Assembly (NCBI RefSeq): GCF_000189535.1
Contig: NC_015145.1
Location: 1,550,001-1,614,000, forward strand
Reading direction: 5' to 3'
Length of the DNA: 64,000 nucleotides
DNA from: Pseudarthrobacter phenanthrenivorans Sphe3
Lineage (GTDB): Bacteria > Actinomycetota > Actinomycetes > Actinomycetales > Micrococcaceae
The notes beneath the pieces were generated by a model, which had not been told where the DNA came from, searched no databases, and was given only the letters and a program-made list of their open reading frames with translations. Numbering within the stretch: the stretch's first letter is position 1; every line of letters begins with the position of its first letter. Positions 1-7,875 of this stretch are shown here, one piece after another. The position numbers were made by a program, and so were the translations under genes.

Positions 1-471
1 CCCGGCCGGGAGCGGCTCATCGTATCCCGGACCATGAGCAAGGCCTTCGCCCTGGCCGGCGCGCGGCTTGGTTACATGGCAGCAGCGCCTGAAGTCACCG
101 ACGCCATCCGCCTGGTCCGTCTCCCGTACCATCTCTCCGCCATCACACAGGCCACCGCCCTCGCCGCCCTCCGGCATCGTGAGGCGCTCATGGCGGATGT
201 CGAGGACATCAAGAAGCAGCGGGACCGCATCGTGTCCGAGCTCACGCGGATGGGCCTCAAGCCCGCTGCATCGGATTCGAACTACGTCTTCTTCGGCGGC
301 CTGGAGGACCCGCACCGGGTGTGGCAGGAACTGCTGGACGCCGGCGTGCTGATCCGGGACGTCGGGATCTCCGGCCATCTTCGCGTGACGGCCGGAACTG
401 AGACTGAAACCACAGCATTCCTGACGTCCCTGGAAAGCATCCTTGCAAGCCGGGCCACCCTTCCGGCCTAG
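1..471 (+). CDS. hisC: Histidinol-phosphate aminotransferase, C-terminal part (cut by window start)
   Basis: The reading frame is open from the first base and ends at 471, leaving the last 156 residues of a PLP-dependent class I/II aminotransferase. It contains the S-R-T-M-S-K-A-F segment, where the lysine is the expected PLP Schiff-base residue, followed by the A-G-A-R-L-G-Y stretch whose arginine binds the substrate phosphate. HisC makes histidinol phosphate from imidazole-acetol phosphate and glutamate. hisB follows after 59 bp and hisH after that, so histidine biosynthesis is the right assignment rather than another aminotransferase. The N-terminal part lies outside the window. Confidence 0.93.
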   Translation, partial: PGRERLIVSRTMSKAFALAGARLGYMAAAPEVTDAIRLVRLPYHLSAITQATALAALRHREALMADVEDIKKQRDRIVSELTRMGLKPAASDSNYVFFGGLEDPHRVWQELLDAGVLIRDVGISGHLRVTAGTETETTAFLTSLESILASRATLPA

Positions 472-530
472 ACTGGAAGCAGCGGCGCTGGAAGCCCTGA
501 CCACCCCCTTGACCCTTAAAGGACCCAAGC

Positions 531-1157
531 ATGAGTACCACTGGATTGAATGCGGCTGCGGCCCGGACTGCGCGCATGGAACGTGCCACCAGTGAGTCGT
601 CCGTGCTCGTGGAAATCAACCTCGACGGTACCGGCGTCTCGGACATCGACACTTCAGTGCCGTTCTACGACCACATGCTCACTGCGCTTTGCAAGCACTC
701 CCTGATCGACATGACCGTCAAGGCCACCGGTGACATCCACATTGACGTCCACCACACGGTGGAGGACGTCGCGATTACCTTCGGCGAGGTGCTGCGCACG
801 GCGCTGGGCAACAAGGCGGGTATCAGGCGGTTTGGTGAAGCCACAGTGCCGCTGGACGAAGCGCTGGCCCACGCCGTCGTCGACGTGTCCGGCCGCCCCT
901 ACCTTGTGCACGGCGGCGAACCCGCGGGCCAGGAGTATCACCTGATCGGCGGGCACTTCACGGGGTCCCTTACCCGCCACGTCTTTGAAGCCATCACGCT
1001 GCACGCCGGGATCTGCCTGCACATGAACGTGATTGCCGGCCGCGATCCCCACCACATCGTGGAGGCCCAGTTCAAGGCATTCGCCCGGGCCCTGCGCGCC
1101 GCCGTGGAACCGGATCCCCGCGTTGAGGGAATCCCCTCCACCAAGGGTGCGCTGTGA
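531..1157 (+). CDS. hisB: Imidazoleglycerol-phosphate dehydratase
   Basis: A 208-residue monofunctional HisB that dehydrates imidazole glycerol phosphate to imidazole-acetol phosphate. The paired metal-binding histidine motifs are visible: F-Y-D-H-M-L near residue 45, D-V-H-H-T-V-E-D near 75, and the second-half copy around H-H-I-V-E-A near 175. No histidinol phosphatase domain is fused, as expected outside the enterobacteria. The start at 531 gives about 20 residues before the conserved core; the internal ATG at residue 16 is an alternative. The stop overlaps the hisH start as GTGA, indicating translational coupling. Confidence 0.95.
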   Translation: MSTTGLNAAAARTARMERATSESSVLVEINLDGTGVSDIDTSVPFYDHMLTALCKHSLIDMTVKATGDIHIDVHHTVEDVAITFGEVLRTALGNKAGIRRFGEATVPLDEALAHAVVDVSGRPYLVHGGEPAGQEYHLIGGHFTGSLTRHVFEAITLHAGICLHMNVIAGRDPHHIVEAQFKAFARALRAAVEPDPRVEGIPSTKGAL

Positions 1158-1918
1158 GCGGCCAGGTCCTGCGCGACGGCGCCATCATCGACCCTTCAGC
1201 CTCACGGAAGCTCCCTTCTCCGGAAGGGAAACCCACTGTTACCGTGCTGGACTACGGTTCCGGTAATGTGCGGTCGGCGGTCCGTGCCCTGGAACGGGCG
1301 GGGGCTGAGGTTATCCTGAGCTCCAAGCCCGAGGATGTCCTGAACGCGGACGGCCTGGTGGTTCCCGGCGTAGGTGCCTTCGAAACCGTCATGCGGGAGC
1401 TCAAGGCGGTGGACGGTATCCGCCTTATCGGCCGGCGCGTAGCCGGGGGACGCCCGGTCCTGGGCATCTGCGTGGGACTGCAGGTTCTCTTCGAAGCGGG
1501 TGTCGAGCACGGCACCGAGGCGGAAGGGATCGGCGAGTGGCCCGGAAAGGTGGAGCTCCTGCCAGCCGATGTGGTGCCCCACATGGGCTGGAACACCGTC
1601 AAGGTACCCGAGGGTTCAACGCTGTTCGCAGGGGTCGAGAACGAGCGGTTCTACTTCGTGCACTCGTACGGTGTGCAGGAATGGAACTTCGACGTCATCC
1701 AGCCAAGGATGGCCCCGCCCCTGGTCACCTGGTCAGAACACGGCGCACCGTTCATCGCAGCCGTGGAGAACGGGCCGCTGTGTGCAACCCAGTTCCACCC
1801 GGAGAAGTCCGGCGACGCCGGAGCCCGGCTGCTGCGTAACTGGGTGCAGGCCCTGCGCAAGCCGGAGGCCACCCCGGAGCCGGGCACCACAGAGACTCCC
1901 GCGGACGGCTCCGCCTAG
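1154..1918 (+). CDS. hisH: Imidazole glycerol phosphate synthase, glutaminase subunit HisH
   Basis: A 254-residue class I glutamine amidotransferase that supplies ammonia to HisF in making IGP and AICAR. The catalytic triad is present: Cys in G-I-C-V-G-L-Q, and His and Glu in Q-F-H-P-E-K. The GTG start overlaps the hisB stop by 4 nt. The conserved core (V-T-V-L-D-Y-G) begins only about 29 residues in, so this form has an N-terminal extension, and it also has a Pro/Glu/Thr-rich C-terminal tail of about 20 residues. hisF is not in the window. Confidence 0.94.
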   Translation: MSGQVLRDGAIIDPSASRKLPSPEGKPTVTVLDYGSGNVRSAVRALERAGAEVILSSKPEDVLNADGLVVPGVGAFETVMRELKAVDGIRLIGRRVAGGRPVLGICVGLQVLFEAGVEHGTEAEGIGEWPGKVELLPADVVPHMGWNTVKVPEGSTLFAGVENERFYFVHSYGVQEWNFDVIQPRMAPPLVTWSEHGAPFIAAVENGPLCATQFHPEKSGDAGARLLRNWVQALRKPEATPEPGTTETPADGSA

Positions 1919-2077
1919 ATGTGGTCGGTTCTCCTGATGGGGCTCGCCGGCCTGCTTATCGGCGGCGCCCTGTCCTTCCGGCAGCAGCATAAGCCGCTCT
2001 GGACCCAGATATCGTTTTACGTCCTGGCGGGGATGTCGCTGCTCGCCGCCTACCTGCTGACGCTGCCGGCTTCCTGA
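1919..2077 (+). CDS. Small two-segment membrane protein, unknown function
   Basis: A 52-residue ORF whose ATG directly abuts the hisH stop codon. It contains two hydrophobic segments, roughly residues 3-19 and 32-50, separated by a basic, polar loop (R-Q-Q-H-K-P). It therefore looks like a helical hairpin in the membrane. It lies between hisH and priA with the same orientation and no gap on the hisH side, so it should be translated from the his transcript. I do not recognise the family. Codon use is high-GC like its neighbours, which supports a real gene rather than chance. Confidence 0.6.
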   Translation: MWSVLLMGLAGLLIGGALSFRQQHKPLWTQISFYVLAGMSLLAAYLLTLPAS

Positions 2078-2116
2078 CCGCCGCTGCCCACCCTGCCCCC
2101 GACCCTGAGGATTGAC

Positions 2117-2866
2117 ATGACCACCGCCCCAACCGACTTGCCGGTTCTTGAACTGCTGCCCGCTGTCGACGTCGTCAACGGCCAGGCCGTCCGGCTGGTG
2201 CAGGGGGAGGCCGGGAGCGAGACCAGCTACGGAACCCCACTGGAGGCTGCGCTGAACTGGCAGCAGCAGGGAGCAGAGTGGGTGCACCTTGTAGATCTTG
2301 ACGCCGCCTTCGGCCGTGGCTCCAATGCGGAGCTGCTGCGCGAAGTGGTGGGCAGGCTGGATATCAAGGTGGAGCTCTCCGGCGGGCTCCGCGACGACGA
2401 AACCCTGGAAGCCGCCCTTGGCCTCGGCGTGGCCCGCGTCAACCTGGGAACAGCCGCCCTGGAGAACCCTGAGTGGACGCGCCGGGCCATCGAACGCTTT
2501 GGCGACAAGATCGCCGTCGGCCTGGATGTCCGCGGCACCACCCTGGCAGGCCGTGGCTGGACCAAGGAAGGCGGGGACCTCTGGGAGGTTCTGGGCCGTC
2601 TTGAGGAAGCCGGCTGCAGCCGCTACGTGGTCACGGATGTGACCAAGGACGGCACCCTGCAGGGGCCCAACGTGGAACTCCTGCGCCAGATGGTTGAGAA
2701 GACCGGCAAGCCCGTGGTGGCGTCCGGTGGAATTTCCAGCCTGGATGACCTCAAGGTGCTGCGTTCGCTGGTGCCGCTGGGCGTGGAAGGGGCCATCGTG
2801 GGCAAGGCCCTCTACGCCGGTGCCTTCACACTGCCCGAAGCCCTGGACGTCGCCGGCCGCCGCTAG
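2117..2866 (+). CDS. priA: Bifunctional HisA/TrpF isomerase PriA
   Basis: A 249-residue (beta-alpha)8 barrel that isomerises ProFAR in histidine synthesis and, in actinobacteria without trpF, also phosphoribosyl anthranilate. The first catalytic Asp is at L-P-A-V-D (residue 18), with the arginine after G-Q-A-V shortly downstream. The C-terminal half carries [15 protein letters not shown] and the phosphate-binding G-G-I-S and G-K-A-L-Y motifs. The G-R-G-W segment corresponds to the Arg/Trp loop used by PriA for dual specificity, which favours PriA over single-function HisA. It lies 39 bp after the small membrane protein and ends the his cluster here. Confidence 0.9.
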   Translation: MTTAPTDLPVLELLPAVDVVNGQAVRLVQGEAGSETSYGTPLEAALNWQQQGAEWVHLVDLDAAFGRGSNAELLREVVGRLDIKVELSGGLRDDETLEAALGLGVARVNLGTAALENPEWTRRAIERFGDKIAVGLDVRGTTLAGRGWTKEGGDLWEVLGRLEEAGCSRYVVTDVTKDGTLQGPNVELLRQMVEKTGKPVVASGGISSLDDLKVLRSLVPLGVEGAIVGKALYAGAFTLPEALDVAGRR

Positions 2867-2897
2867 GCAGCGCGGGCGCAAAAGCAAAGGCACAGCC

Positions 2898-3785
2898 ATG
2901 GCCAGCAACGAAACCGGGCCCGGCAGGACTCCGCAACGCCACCTGCCTGGCCATATCGCAGCGGCGCTGGCAGGCGCGGGCGGCGCGGCGGACTCAGCCG
3001 GGCAGCCGTGGGCAGGCCGCAGCCTGGCGGGCGAACACGCCAAAATCCATAATTTCGAGGACGACGACGGAACGGCCGACGCCGGTTACCAGGCCGCCGT
3101 CGCGGCACTTCGGAATGGAACAGGGGAAGAAGCGGCCGTCGTGGCGGCGCTTGCCACCGCCCGTGTCTTCATTCCCATCGTTGCCCAGCTTGCGGAAGAA
3201 GCTGATGCCGGGCACGGCCTGCAGTCCGACAAGCAGGCGGACATGGCCCTGGTCACGCTGAAGGCAGCGGATGGCAGGACCGCGATGCCGGCGTTCACGT
3301 CGGCAGCGGCGCTGGCGGCCTGGCATCCAGGGGCCAGGCCGGTCGCCGTTTACACAGCGCGGGCGGCCCTCTCCGCTGTCGCCGAAGGCGCCGAGCTGCT
3401 GGTTCTTGATCCGGGGCAGGAGTTCACCTTCGTTGTCCGCCGGCCGGCCGTCTGGGCGTTGGCGCAGCAGCGGGACTGGCTTCCGTCCTACCGCGATGAA
3501 GACCTTGCCGCGGAGATGGGAGCGGCAGCATCAGGGTTCCCCGCTGTTCGGAGCGTTGAACTGCTTCCCGGGCGGGGAGTGGCGGCACGCGCGGCGGACG
3601 GCACAGTGGTGGCAGGCGGGGGCGCCGGACCGGAGCTGCAGGTGGTGCTGTACCTCGAGGACGGGCTCAATGCGGCAGGGGTGCAGGAGCTGGTGGCAGG
3701 ACTCCAGGCGCAGTGGTCACGGAATGTATTGTTTGGGGAGCGCGTCGACTCGATCGACATCAAGTTGAGGCGCGCCAACCACTAG
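2898..3785 (+). CDS. SseB-domain protein
   Basis: A 295-residue soluble protein. The ATG at 2898 lies 31 bp after priA. After a low-complexity Ala/Gly-rich N-terminus it shows the SseB N-terminal domain pattern: V-F-I-P-I-V near residue 95, a D-M-A-L-V-T-L region, then A-M-P-A-F-T-S and W-H-P-G, and L-V-L-D-P-G. The domain is named for a Salmonella secretion protein but is widespread in actinobacteria with no secretion role shown. Co-orientation with priA suggests cotranscription. Function unknown. Confidence 0.75.
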   Translation: MASNETGPGRTPQRHLPGHIAAALAGAGGAADSAGQPWAGRSLAGEHAKIHNFEDDDGTADAGYQAAVAALRNGTGEEAAVVAALATARVFIPIVAQLAEEADAGHGLQSDKQADMALVTLKAADGRTAMPAFTSAAALAAWHPGARPVAVYTARAALSAVAEGAELLVLDPGQEFTFVVRRPAVWALAQQRDWLPSYRDEDLAAEMGAAASGFPAVRSVELLPGRGVAARAADGTVVAGGGAGPELQVVLYLEDGLNAAGVQELVAGLQAQWSRNVLFGERVDSIDIKLRRANH

Positions 3786-3842
3786 CCGGCAGCCAGGTGG
3801 GGTGATCCCCGGCCCGCTGCGGCAGACCAAAGGATCACACCC

Positions 3843-5132
3843 GTGAATTTCGCCCTCTACCGGGAGTTGCTTGCCGTCCGGCCAATACGCCGGCTGTTGC
3901 TGGTGGGTATGGTTGCCCGGATCCCCCACTCGGCAGCGGGGGTGCTGCTGACCCTGCACATCGTCCTCACCCTGGACCAGGGATATGCCGCCGCCGGTGC
4001 TGCGGCCGCCGTCATGACCATCGGCATCGCTGTTGGCGCCCCTTGGCGCGGGCGGCGGGTGGACACGGTGGGCCTGCGTACCGCGTTGATCCCGTCGGTT
4101 ATTTCCGAATCGGTCATCTGGTCCGTTGTTCCGCATGTGTCCTACCAGTGGCTCCTGCCGCTTGTGTTCGTAGGCGGGCTCCTGACGCTTCCCATCTTCA
4201 GCGTGGTGCGCCAGTCGCTGGGTGTACTGGCCGACGGCGATCAGCGCCGTACGGCCTTCGCGCTGGATGCGATCACGACCGAGATAGTCTTCATGATCGG
4301 CCCGGCTGCCGGGGCGATCGTCGCCACCAGCGGCTTCACGGTGCTGGGACTGACGGTTGTCGGTGTATCCACGTCCTTGGCCGGGTTGTTCCTGATGTGG
4401 TTCAACCCGCCCACCCGCAGCGCCGGGCAGGCAGGGGAAAGCAGCCTGGAGGAGCGCCATGCTGCCGAGGCGGCGGTAGTTGCCGCTGCCCCCGCCCACC
4501 TCCAGGAGCCGGCCGCCGAGCTGGCGCATGCAGAAGCGCGCGGAGGCCCGGGACTGCGCGGCAGGGTGGCCCACAACTTTGCCTGGTTCACCGCCACCGT
4601 GGCGGCAGTCTTTGCCGTCGCGGCCGGCGCGGGGATGGTCCTCAGCGGCACGGACGTGGGGATTGTTGCAGCCTTGGAGCTGGGCGGGCACCAGCGCGAA
4701 ATCGGCATTGTCTTCGTCTTTTGGTGCGCCGCGTCCGTGGTGGGCGGGCTGGTCTACGGTGCGATGCACCGGCCGGTGTCGCCCATTCTCCTGCTGCTTG
4801 GCATGGCGGCACTGACCATCCCCATGGGCTTCGCGCACGACACCTGGACCCTGGCGTTCGTTTCCATCCTGCCGGGACTGCTGTGCGCGCCGGTTTTGTC
4901 CTCCGCGTCGGAAAAAGTTGCCGACCTGGTGGCCGAGGACCGCCGCGGGGAAGCGATGGGCTGGTACGGCTCCGCCCTGACGGCAGGCGTGGCCCTGGGC
5001 GCACCGCTGGCGGGCATTTTCATCGACGGCATCGGGCCCTCCGGCGGGTTCGTCTCGGTGGGCGTTGCCGGTGTGGTGCTGTGCTTTGCCGGACTGGTGC
5101 TGCAGCAGCGGCGGCGGCGCGCTGCCGTGTGA
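3843..5132 (+). CDS. MFS transporter
   Basis: A 429-residue polytopic membrane protein with about 12 hydrophobic segments and a central polar linker (residues about 190-250, Ala/Glu-rich). It starts with GTG 57 bp after the SseB-domain gene. The first half carries the MFS pattern of short basic loops, including G-A-P-W-R-G-R-R-V-D between helices 2 and 3. It resembles the DHA-type exporter branch, but the substrate cannot be read from the sequence. It converges on the DUF1844 gene, with an inverted repeat between them at 5155-5192. Confidence 0.8.
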   Translation: MNFALYRELLAVRPIRRLLLVGMVARIPHSAAGVLLTLHIVLTLDQGYAAAGAAAAVMTIGIAVGAPWRGRRVDTVGLRTALIPSVISESVIWSVVPHVSYQWLLPLVFVGGLLTLPIFSVVRQSLGVLADGDQRRTAFALDAITTEIVFMIGPAAGAIVATSGFTVLGLTVVGVSTSLAGLFLMWFNPPTRSAGQAGESSLEERHAAEAAVVAAAPAHLQEPAAELAHAEARGGPGLRGRVAHNFAWFTATVAAVFAVAAGAGMVLSGTDVGIVAALELGGHQREIGIVFVFWCAASVVGGLVYGAMHRPVSPILLLLGMAALTIPMGFAHDTWTLAFVSILPGLLCAPVLSSASEKVADLVAEDRRGEAMGWYGSALTAGVALGAPLAGIFIDGIGPSGGFVSVGVAGVVLCFAGLVLQQRRRRAAV

Positions 5133-5154
5133 ACCCCTCCTGCGGTTAAATGCA

Positions 5155-5192
5155 CGACGGCGGGCCGACCTTTGGAGGCCCGCCCGCCGTCG
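5155..5192. terminator. Bidirectional hairpin between convergent genes
   Basis: An 11-bp perfect inverted repeat (5155-5165 with 5182-5192, arms CGACGGCGGGC and GCCCGCCGTCG) sits between the converging MFS gene and DUF1844 gene. No strong T-tract follows, so termination is inferred from its position and stability. Confidence 0.5.
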
Positions 5193-5214
5193 TGGACTGC
5201 CGGGGGAGTGACGC

Positions 5215-5598
5215 TTAGTTGACTGCGCCCGTGTACTTTTCGCCTGGGCCCTTGCCCGGTGCGTCGGGGATCAGCGACTCTTCGCGGAAGGCCAGCTGCA
5301 GGGAGCGCAGTCCGTCGCGCAACGGGCCGGCGTGCTGGGAACCAATTTCCGGCGCGGCTGCCGTGACGAGCCCTGCCAGCGCAGTGATCAGCTTCCGCGC
5401 TTCGTCCAGGTCCTTGAGCTCTTCGGCGTTCTCTTCCGCAGCCAGGCCAAGCTTGACCGCGGCGGCGCTCATCAGGTGCACCGCGGCGGTGGTGATGACC
5501 TCAATGGCCGGCACTTCGGAAATGTCGCGGATCTGCTGTGAGACGTCGCCGGGGCCGGCGGGCTCGAAAACGTGTGAATTACTGTCTGGGGTGCTCAT
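5215..5598 (-). CDS. DUF1844-domain protein
   Basis: A 127-residue protein of the DUF1844 family. It has the characteristic I-S-E-V-P-A-I-E-V-I-T-T-A-A-V-H-L-M-S-A-A-A-V-K-L-G region (split here as a short helical block, residues about 27-53), then D-L-D-E-A-R and a helical segment with L-R-D-G-L-R. In actinobacteria this gene is regularly next to infC, transcribed the opposite way, as here. Function is unknown. Its start lies 343 bp from the infC start, so the two share a divergent control region. Confidence 0.8.
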   Translation of the reverse strand: MSTPDSNSHVFEPAGPGDVSQQIRDISEVPAIEVITTAAVHLMSAAAVKLGLAAEENAEELKDLDEARKLITALAGLVTAAAPEIGSQHAGPLRDGLRSLQLAFREESLIPDAPGKGPGEKYTGAVN

Positions 5599-5608
5599 AC
5601 TGGTAAGC

Positions 5609-5637
5609 TTGACACAGACCGACTGGATGTCGTTATT
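5609..5637 (+). promoter_or_regulatory. Candidate infC operon promoter
   Basis: TTGACA at 5609-5614, a 17-bp spacer, then GTTATT at 5632-5637. The -35 is perfect and the -10 weak. Two other possible -10 boxes lie downstream: TACAAT at 5654-5659 and TAGAAT at 5702-5707. Which one is used decides whether the T6 hairpin at 5665 lies inside the infC leader. Confidence 0.4.
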
Positions 5638-5664
5638 TCAGGGATTGTTCCCATACAATCAAGG

Positions 5665-5698
5665 TTCCCAGCAACGCCTGCGTTGTCGGGAATTTTTT
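5665..5698 (+). terminator. Hairpin followed by T6 upstream of infC
   Basis: Arms 5665-5677 and 5680-5692 pair over 13 positions with one A-C mismatch and one G-U, followed directly by six T residues (5693-5698). This is a classic intrinsic terminator on the plus strand. It either blocks transcription entering from upstream or acts as an attenuator if infC is transcribed from 5609 or 5654. Confidence 0.6.
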
Positions 5699-5867
5699 CT
5701 GTAGAATGACATGCAGTTTGCAAGCGGAGTTCTCTCCCACCCGCGTCAGCCGCTGTTCCAGCTGTTTATGGAACGCAAGGTTGCCGGGTACCTGGTCGGG
5801 CAAGGAACCGGTATTCGCCGGATCCCTGCAGGCAGTCCCCCCGCGGGACCCGCATCCGATCTTTCAG

Positions 5868-5908
5868 AGGCCTTCGATTGCTCCGGCAATTGGGGGCCTT
5901 CTCTATTT
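5868..5908 (+). promoter_or_regulatory. Attenuator-like hairpin in the infC leader
   Basis: A 14-bp uninterrupted stem (5868-5881 with 5886-5899, including four G-U pairs) closed by a UCCG loop and followed by a pyrimidine-rich TCTCTATTT run. It ends 42 nt before the infC start codon. Together with a smaller stem at 5755-5760/5769-5774 it makes the leader strongly structured. Control of the infC-rpmI-rplT operon by leader attenuation is an inference from position and shape. Confidence 0.5.
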
Positions 5909-5941
5909 GCCGGAATCCACAACAACAACAGGAGCTTTAAC

Positions 5942-6997
5942 ATTAGCGAGCCAAGAATCAATGAGCGTATCCGCGTCCCCGAGGTGCGGCTGGTCGGCCC
6001 TGCAGGTGAACAGGTAGGAATCGTCCGTATTGAGGATGCCCTGCGTCTGGCTGCCGAGTCCGACCTTGATCTCGTTGAAGTTGCACCTCAGGCCAAGCCT
6101 CCGGTGTGCAAGCTGATGGACTTCGGCAAGTACAAGTACGAGGCCGCGGTTAAGGCACGTGAAGCCCGGAAGAACCAGACGAACACCGTTCTGAAGGAAA
6201 TCCGCTTCCGCCTGAAAATCGACACCCACGATTACGAGACCAAGCGCGGGCACGCACTGCGCTTCCTCGGCGCCGGGGACAAGGTCAAGGCAATGATCCA
6301 GTTCCGCGGCCGCGAGCAGCAGCGTCCGGAGATGGGCATCCGCCTGCTCCAGCGCTTCGCGGAGGACGTCGCAGAGGTCGGTGTGGTGGAGTCCAGCCCC
6401 CGTATTGACGGCCGCAACATGGTCATGGTGGTTGGCCCGCTGAAGAACAAGGCAGAGGCCAAGGCCGAGGCACGCCGCGCTACCCAGCGCGCCGAAGCCA
6501 AGGCCCAGAACGAAGCCAAGGCCTCCGGCCGCGTCGACGTATCCGGAAACGACCAGGCCCCCATGACGCAGTCCCTTGCGGACCTGCTTCCTGAGGGATT
6601 CACCGTCTCCACGGAGCCCGAGGCAGCAGCCGAAGCCCCCGCACAGGAGCCGGCTGCCGCCGTCGAACCTGCCGCCGTCGAACCTGCTCCAGCCGAAGCG
6701 CCCGCGAAGGCCGCAGAAGCACCCAAGCAGGAGGCACCAAAGCAGGAGGCACCCAAGCAGGAAGCCCCGAAGGCAGCTCCAAGGGCTGCTGCTCCAAAGG
6801 CTGCTGTGCCGAAGGCTGCAGAGCCCAAGGCTGCGCCGGCCCAGCCGGCGGCAGGGGAGAAGCCCGCTGCGGCAGCTCCGAAGCCTGCAGCAGTCCCCGC
6901 CCCGCCGAAGCCGGTGGCAAGGCCTGCTGCGCCGAAGCCTGCCGCCCGCCCTGCCCCCAAGGCAGCGCCCAAGCCGGTTGGCAAGAAAAACACTTAG
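5942..6997 (+). CDS. infC: Translation initiation factor IF-3 with rare ATT start and long C-terminal tail
   Basis: IF-3 prevents early 50S joining and checks the start codon. The IF3-N domain spans about residues 4-75 ([10 protein letters not shown], then [11 protein letters not shown]) and IF3-C about 80-170 ([16 protein letters not shown]). I start it at ATT 5942: no ATG, GTG or TTG lies in frame near the conserved N-terminus, and AGGAG at 5930-5934 sits 7 nt upstream of the ATT. ATT is the known unusual infC start, used for self-repression in E. coli. The protein is 351 residues because of an Ala/Pro/Lys/Glu-rich tail of about 175 residues, with repeated P-K-Q-E-A units, where most IF-3 proteins end near 180. 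Confidence 0.93.
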   Translation: MSEPRINERIRVPEVRLVGPAGEQVGIVRIEDALRLAAESDLDLVEVAPQAKPPVCKLMDFGKYKYEAAVKAREARKNQTNTVLKEIRFRLKIDTHDYETKRGHALRFLGAGDKVKAMIQFRGREQQRPEMGIRLLQRFAEDVAEVGVVESSPRIDGRNMVMVVGPLKNKAEAKAEARRATQRAEAKAQNEAKASGRVDVSGNDQAPMTQSLADLLPEGFTVSTEPEAAAEAPAQEPAAAVEPAAVEPAPAEAPAKAAEAPKQEAPKQEAPKQEAPKAAPRAAAPKAAVPKAAEPKAAPAQPAAGEKPAAAAPKPAAVPAPPKPVARPAAPKPAARPAPKAAPKPVGKKNT

Positions 6998-7115
6998 TTC
7001 ACAGCTGCTGGAGGTTCCGCCCTCCGGCAGTCCGCAACCAGCACGCTGCCCGCAAGGGCGGCTGCGCGAGAGAGCTGCAGGCCATGCCTGCGGATACGTA
7101 AGGAGATCGGTTCCC

Positions 7116-7310
7116 ATGCCGAAGATGAAGACCCACAGTGGTGCCAAGAAGCGCTTCAAGCTGACTGGCAGCGGCAAGCTGCGCCGCCAGCAGGCCAACC
7201 GCCGCCACTACCTCGAGCACAAGTCCTCGCGGCTGACCCGTCGCCTTGCCGGCGACAAGATCGTCTTCAAGGGCGATGCCAAGGTCATCCGTAAGATGCT
7301 CGGCATCTAA
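7116..7310 (+). CDS. rpmI: 50S ribosomal protein L35
   Basis: A 64-residue basic protein beginning [14 protein letters not shown], the universal L35 N-terminus, and ending K-M-L-G-I. Its ATG has AAGGAG upstream (about 7100). It lies 118 bp after infC and 118 bp before rplT, in the standard infC-rpmI-rplT order. It binds 23S rRNA in the large subunit. Confidence 0.97.
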   Translation: MPKMKTHSGAKKRFKLTGSGKLRRQQANRRHYLEHKSSRLTRRLAGDKIVFKGDAKVIRKMLGI

Positions 7311-7428
7311 TTTCCAAGTTCTTTGACTGGCTGCCGCCTGGTGGCCCGTCACCTGCCAAAAAGCCTTCTCAGGCCGCCGGGAAACCGGCAGTAGATGCTT
7401 GGGATCAGATTTTCGAAGGAGTACGCAC

Positions 7429-7815
7429 GTGGCACGTGTGAAGAGGGCGGTCAACGCCCACAAGAAGCGCCGGGTTATCCTTGAACGCGCAAAGGGCTAC
7501 CGTGGACAGCGTTCACGCCTGTACCGCAAGGCCAAAGAGCAGCTGCTGCACTCGTTTGTGTACAGCTACGGTGACCGCAAGAAGAAGAAGGGCGACTTCC
7601 GCCGCCTGTGGATCCAGCGCATCAACGCTGCGTCCCGCGCCAACGGCCTCACCTACAACCGTCTCATCCAGGGCCTGAAGGCTGCTGAGGTTGAGGTTGA
7701 CCGCCGCATGCTCGCCGAGCTCGCCGTTTCCGACGCCAACGCCTTCGCAGCACTGGTCAAGGTTGCCAAGGACTCGCTGCCTGCCGACACCTCCGCCAAG
7801 AAGGCCGTTGCCTAG
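7429..7815 (+). CDS. rplT: 50S ribosomal protein L20
   Basis: A 128-residue basic protein starting V-A-R-V-K-R-A-V with GTG at 7429, preceded by AAGGAG at about 7416. The start is fixed by the conserved N-terminal A-R-V-K-R. L20 binds 23S rRNA early in assembly and in some bacteria represses its own operon through the leader. It is the last gene of the infC operon; the next gene has its own likely leaderless promoter. Confidence 0.97.
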   Translation: MARVKRAVNAHKKRRVILERAKGYRGQRSRLYRKAKEQLLHSFVYSYGDRKKKKGDFRRLWIQRINAASRANGLTYNRLIQGLKAAEVEVDRRMLAELAVSDANAFAALVKVAKDSLPADTSAKKAVA

Positions 7816-7863
7816 CAACAGCCTCCCCGCAGGAGCAGTTCAGGAACCGGCGACTTCAGCCAC

Positions 7864-7869
7864 TAAAGT
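7864..7869 (+). promoter_or_regulatory. -10 box for a leaderless transcript
   Basis: TAAAGT followed by exactly 6 nt and then ATG at 7876. This spacing places the transcription start on the start codon. No clear -35 and no Shine-Dalgarno sequence are seen. Confidence 0.5.
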
Positions 7870-7875
7870 TCTTGT

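Noticed and set aside
1733-3043. A 436-codon minus-strand open frame across hisH, the small ORF, priA and the SseB-domain gene
   Set aside because: It is antisense to four well-supported genes; composition is typical of a high-GC shadow frame.
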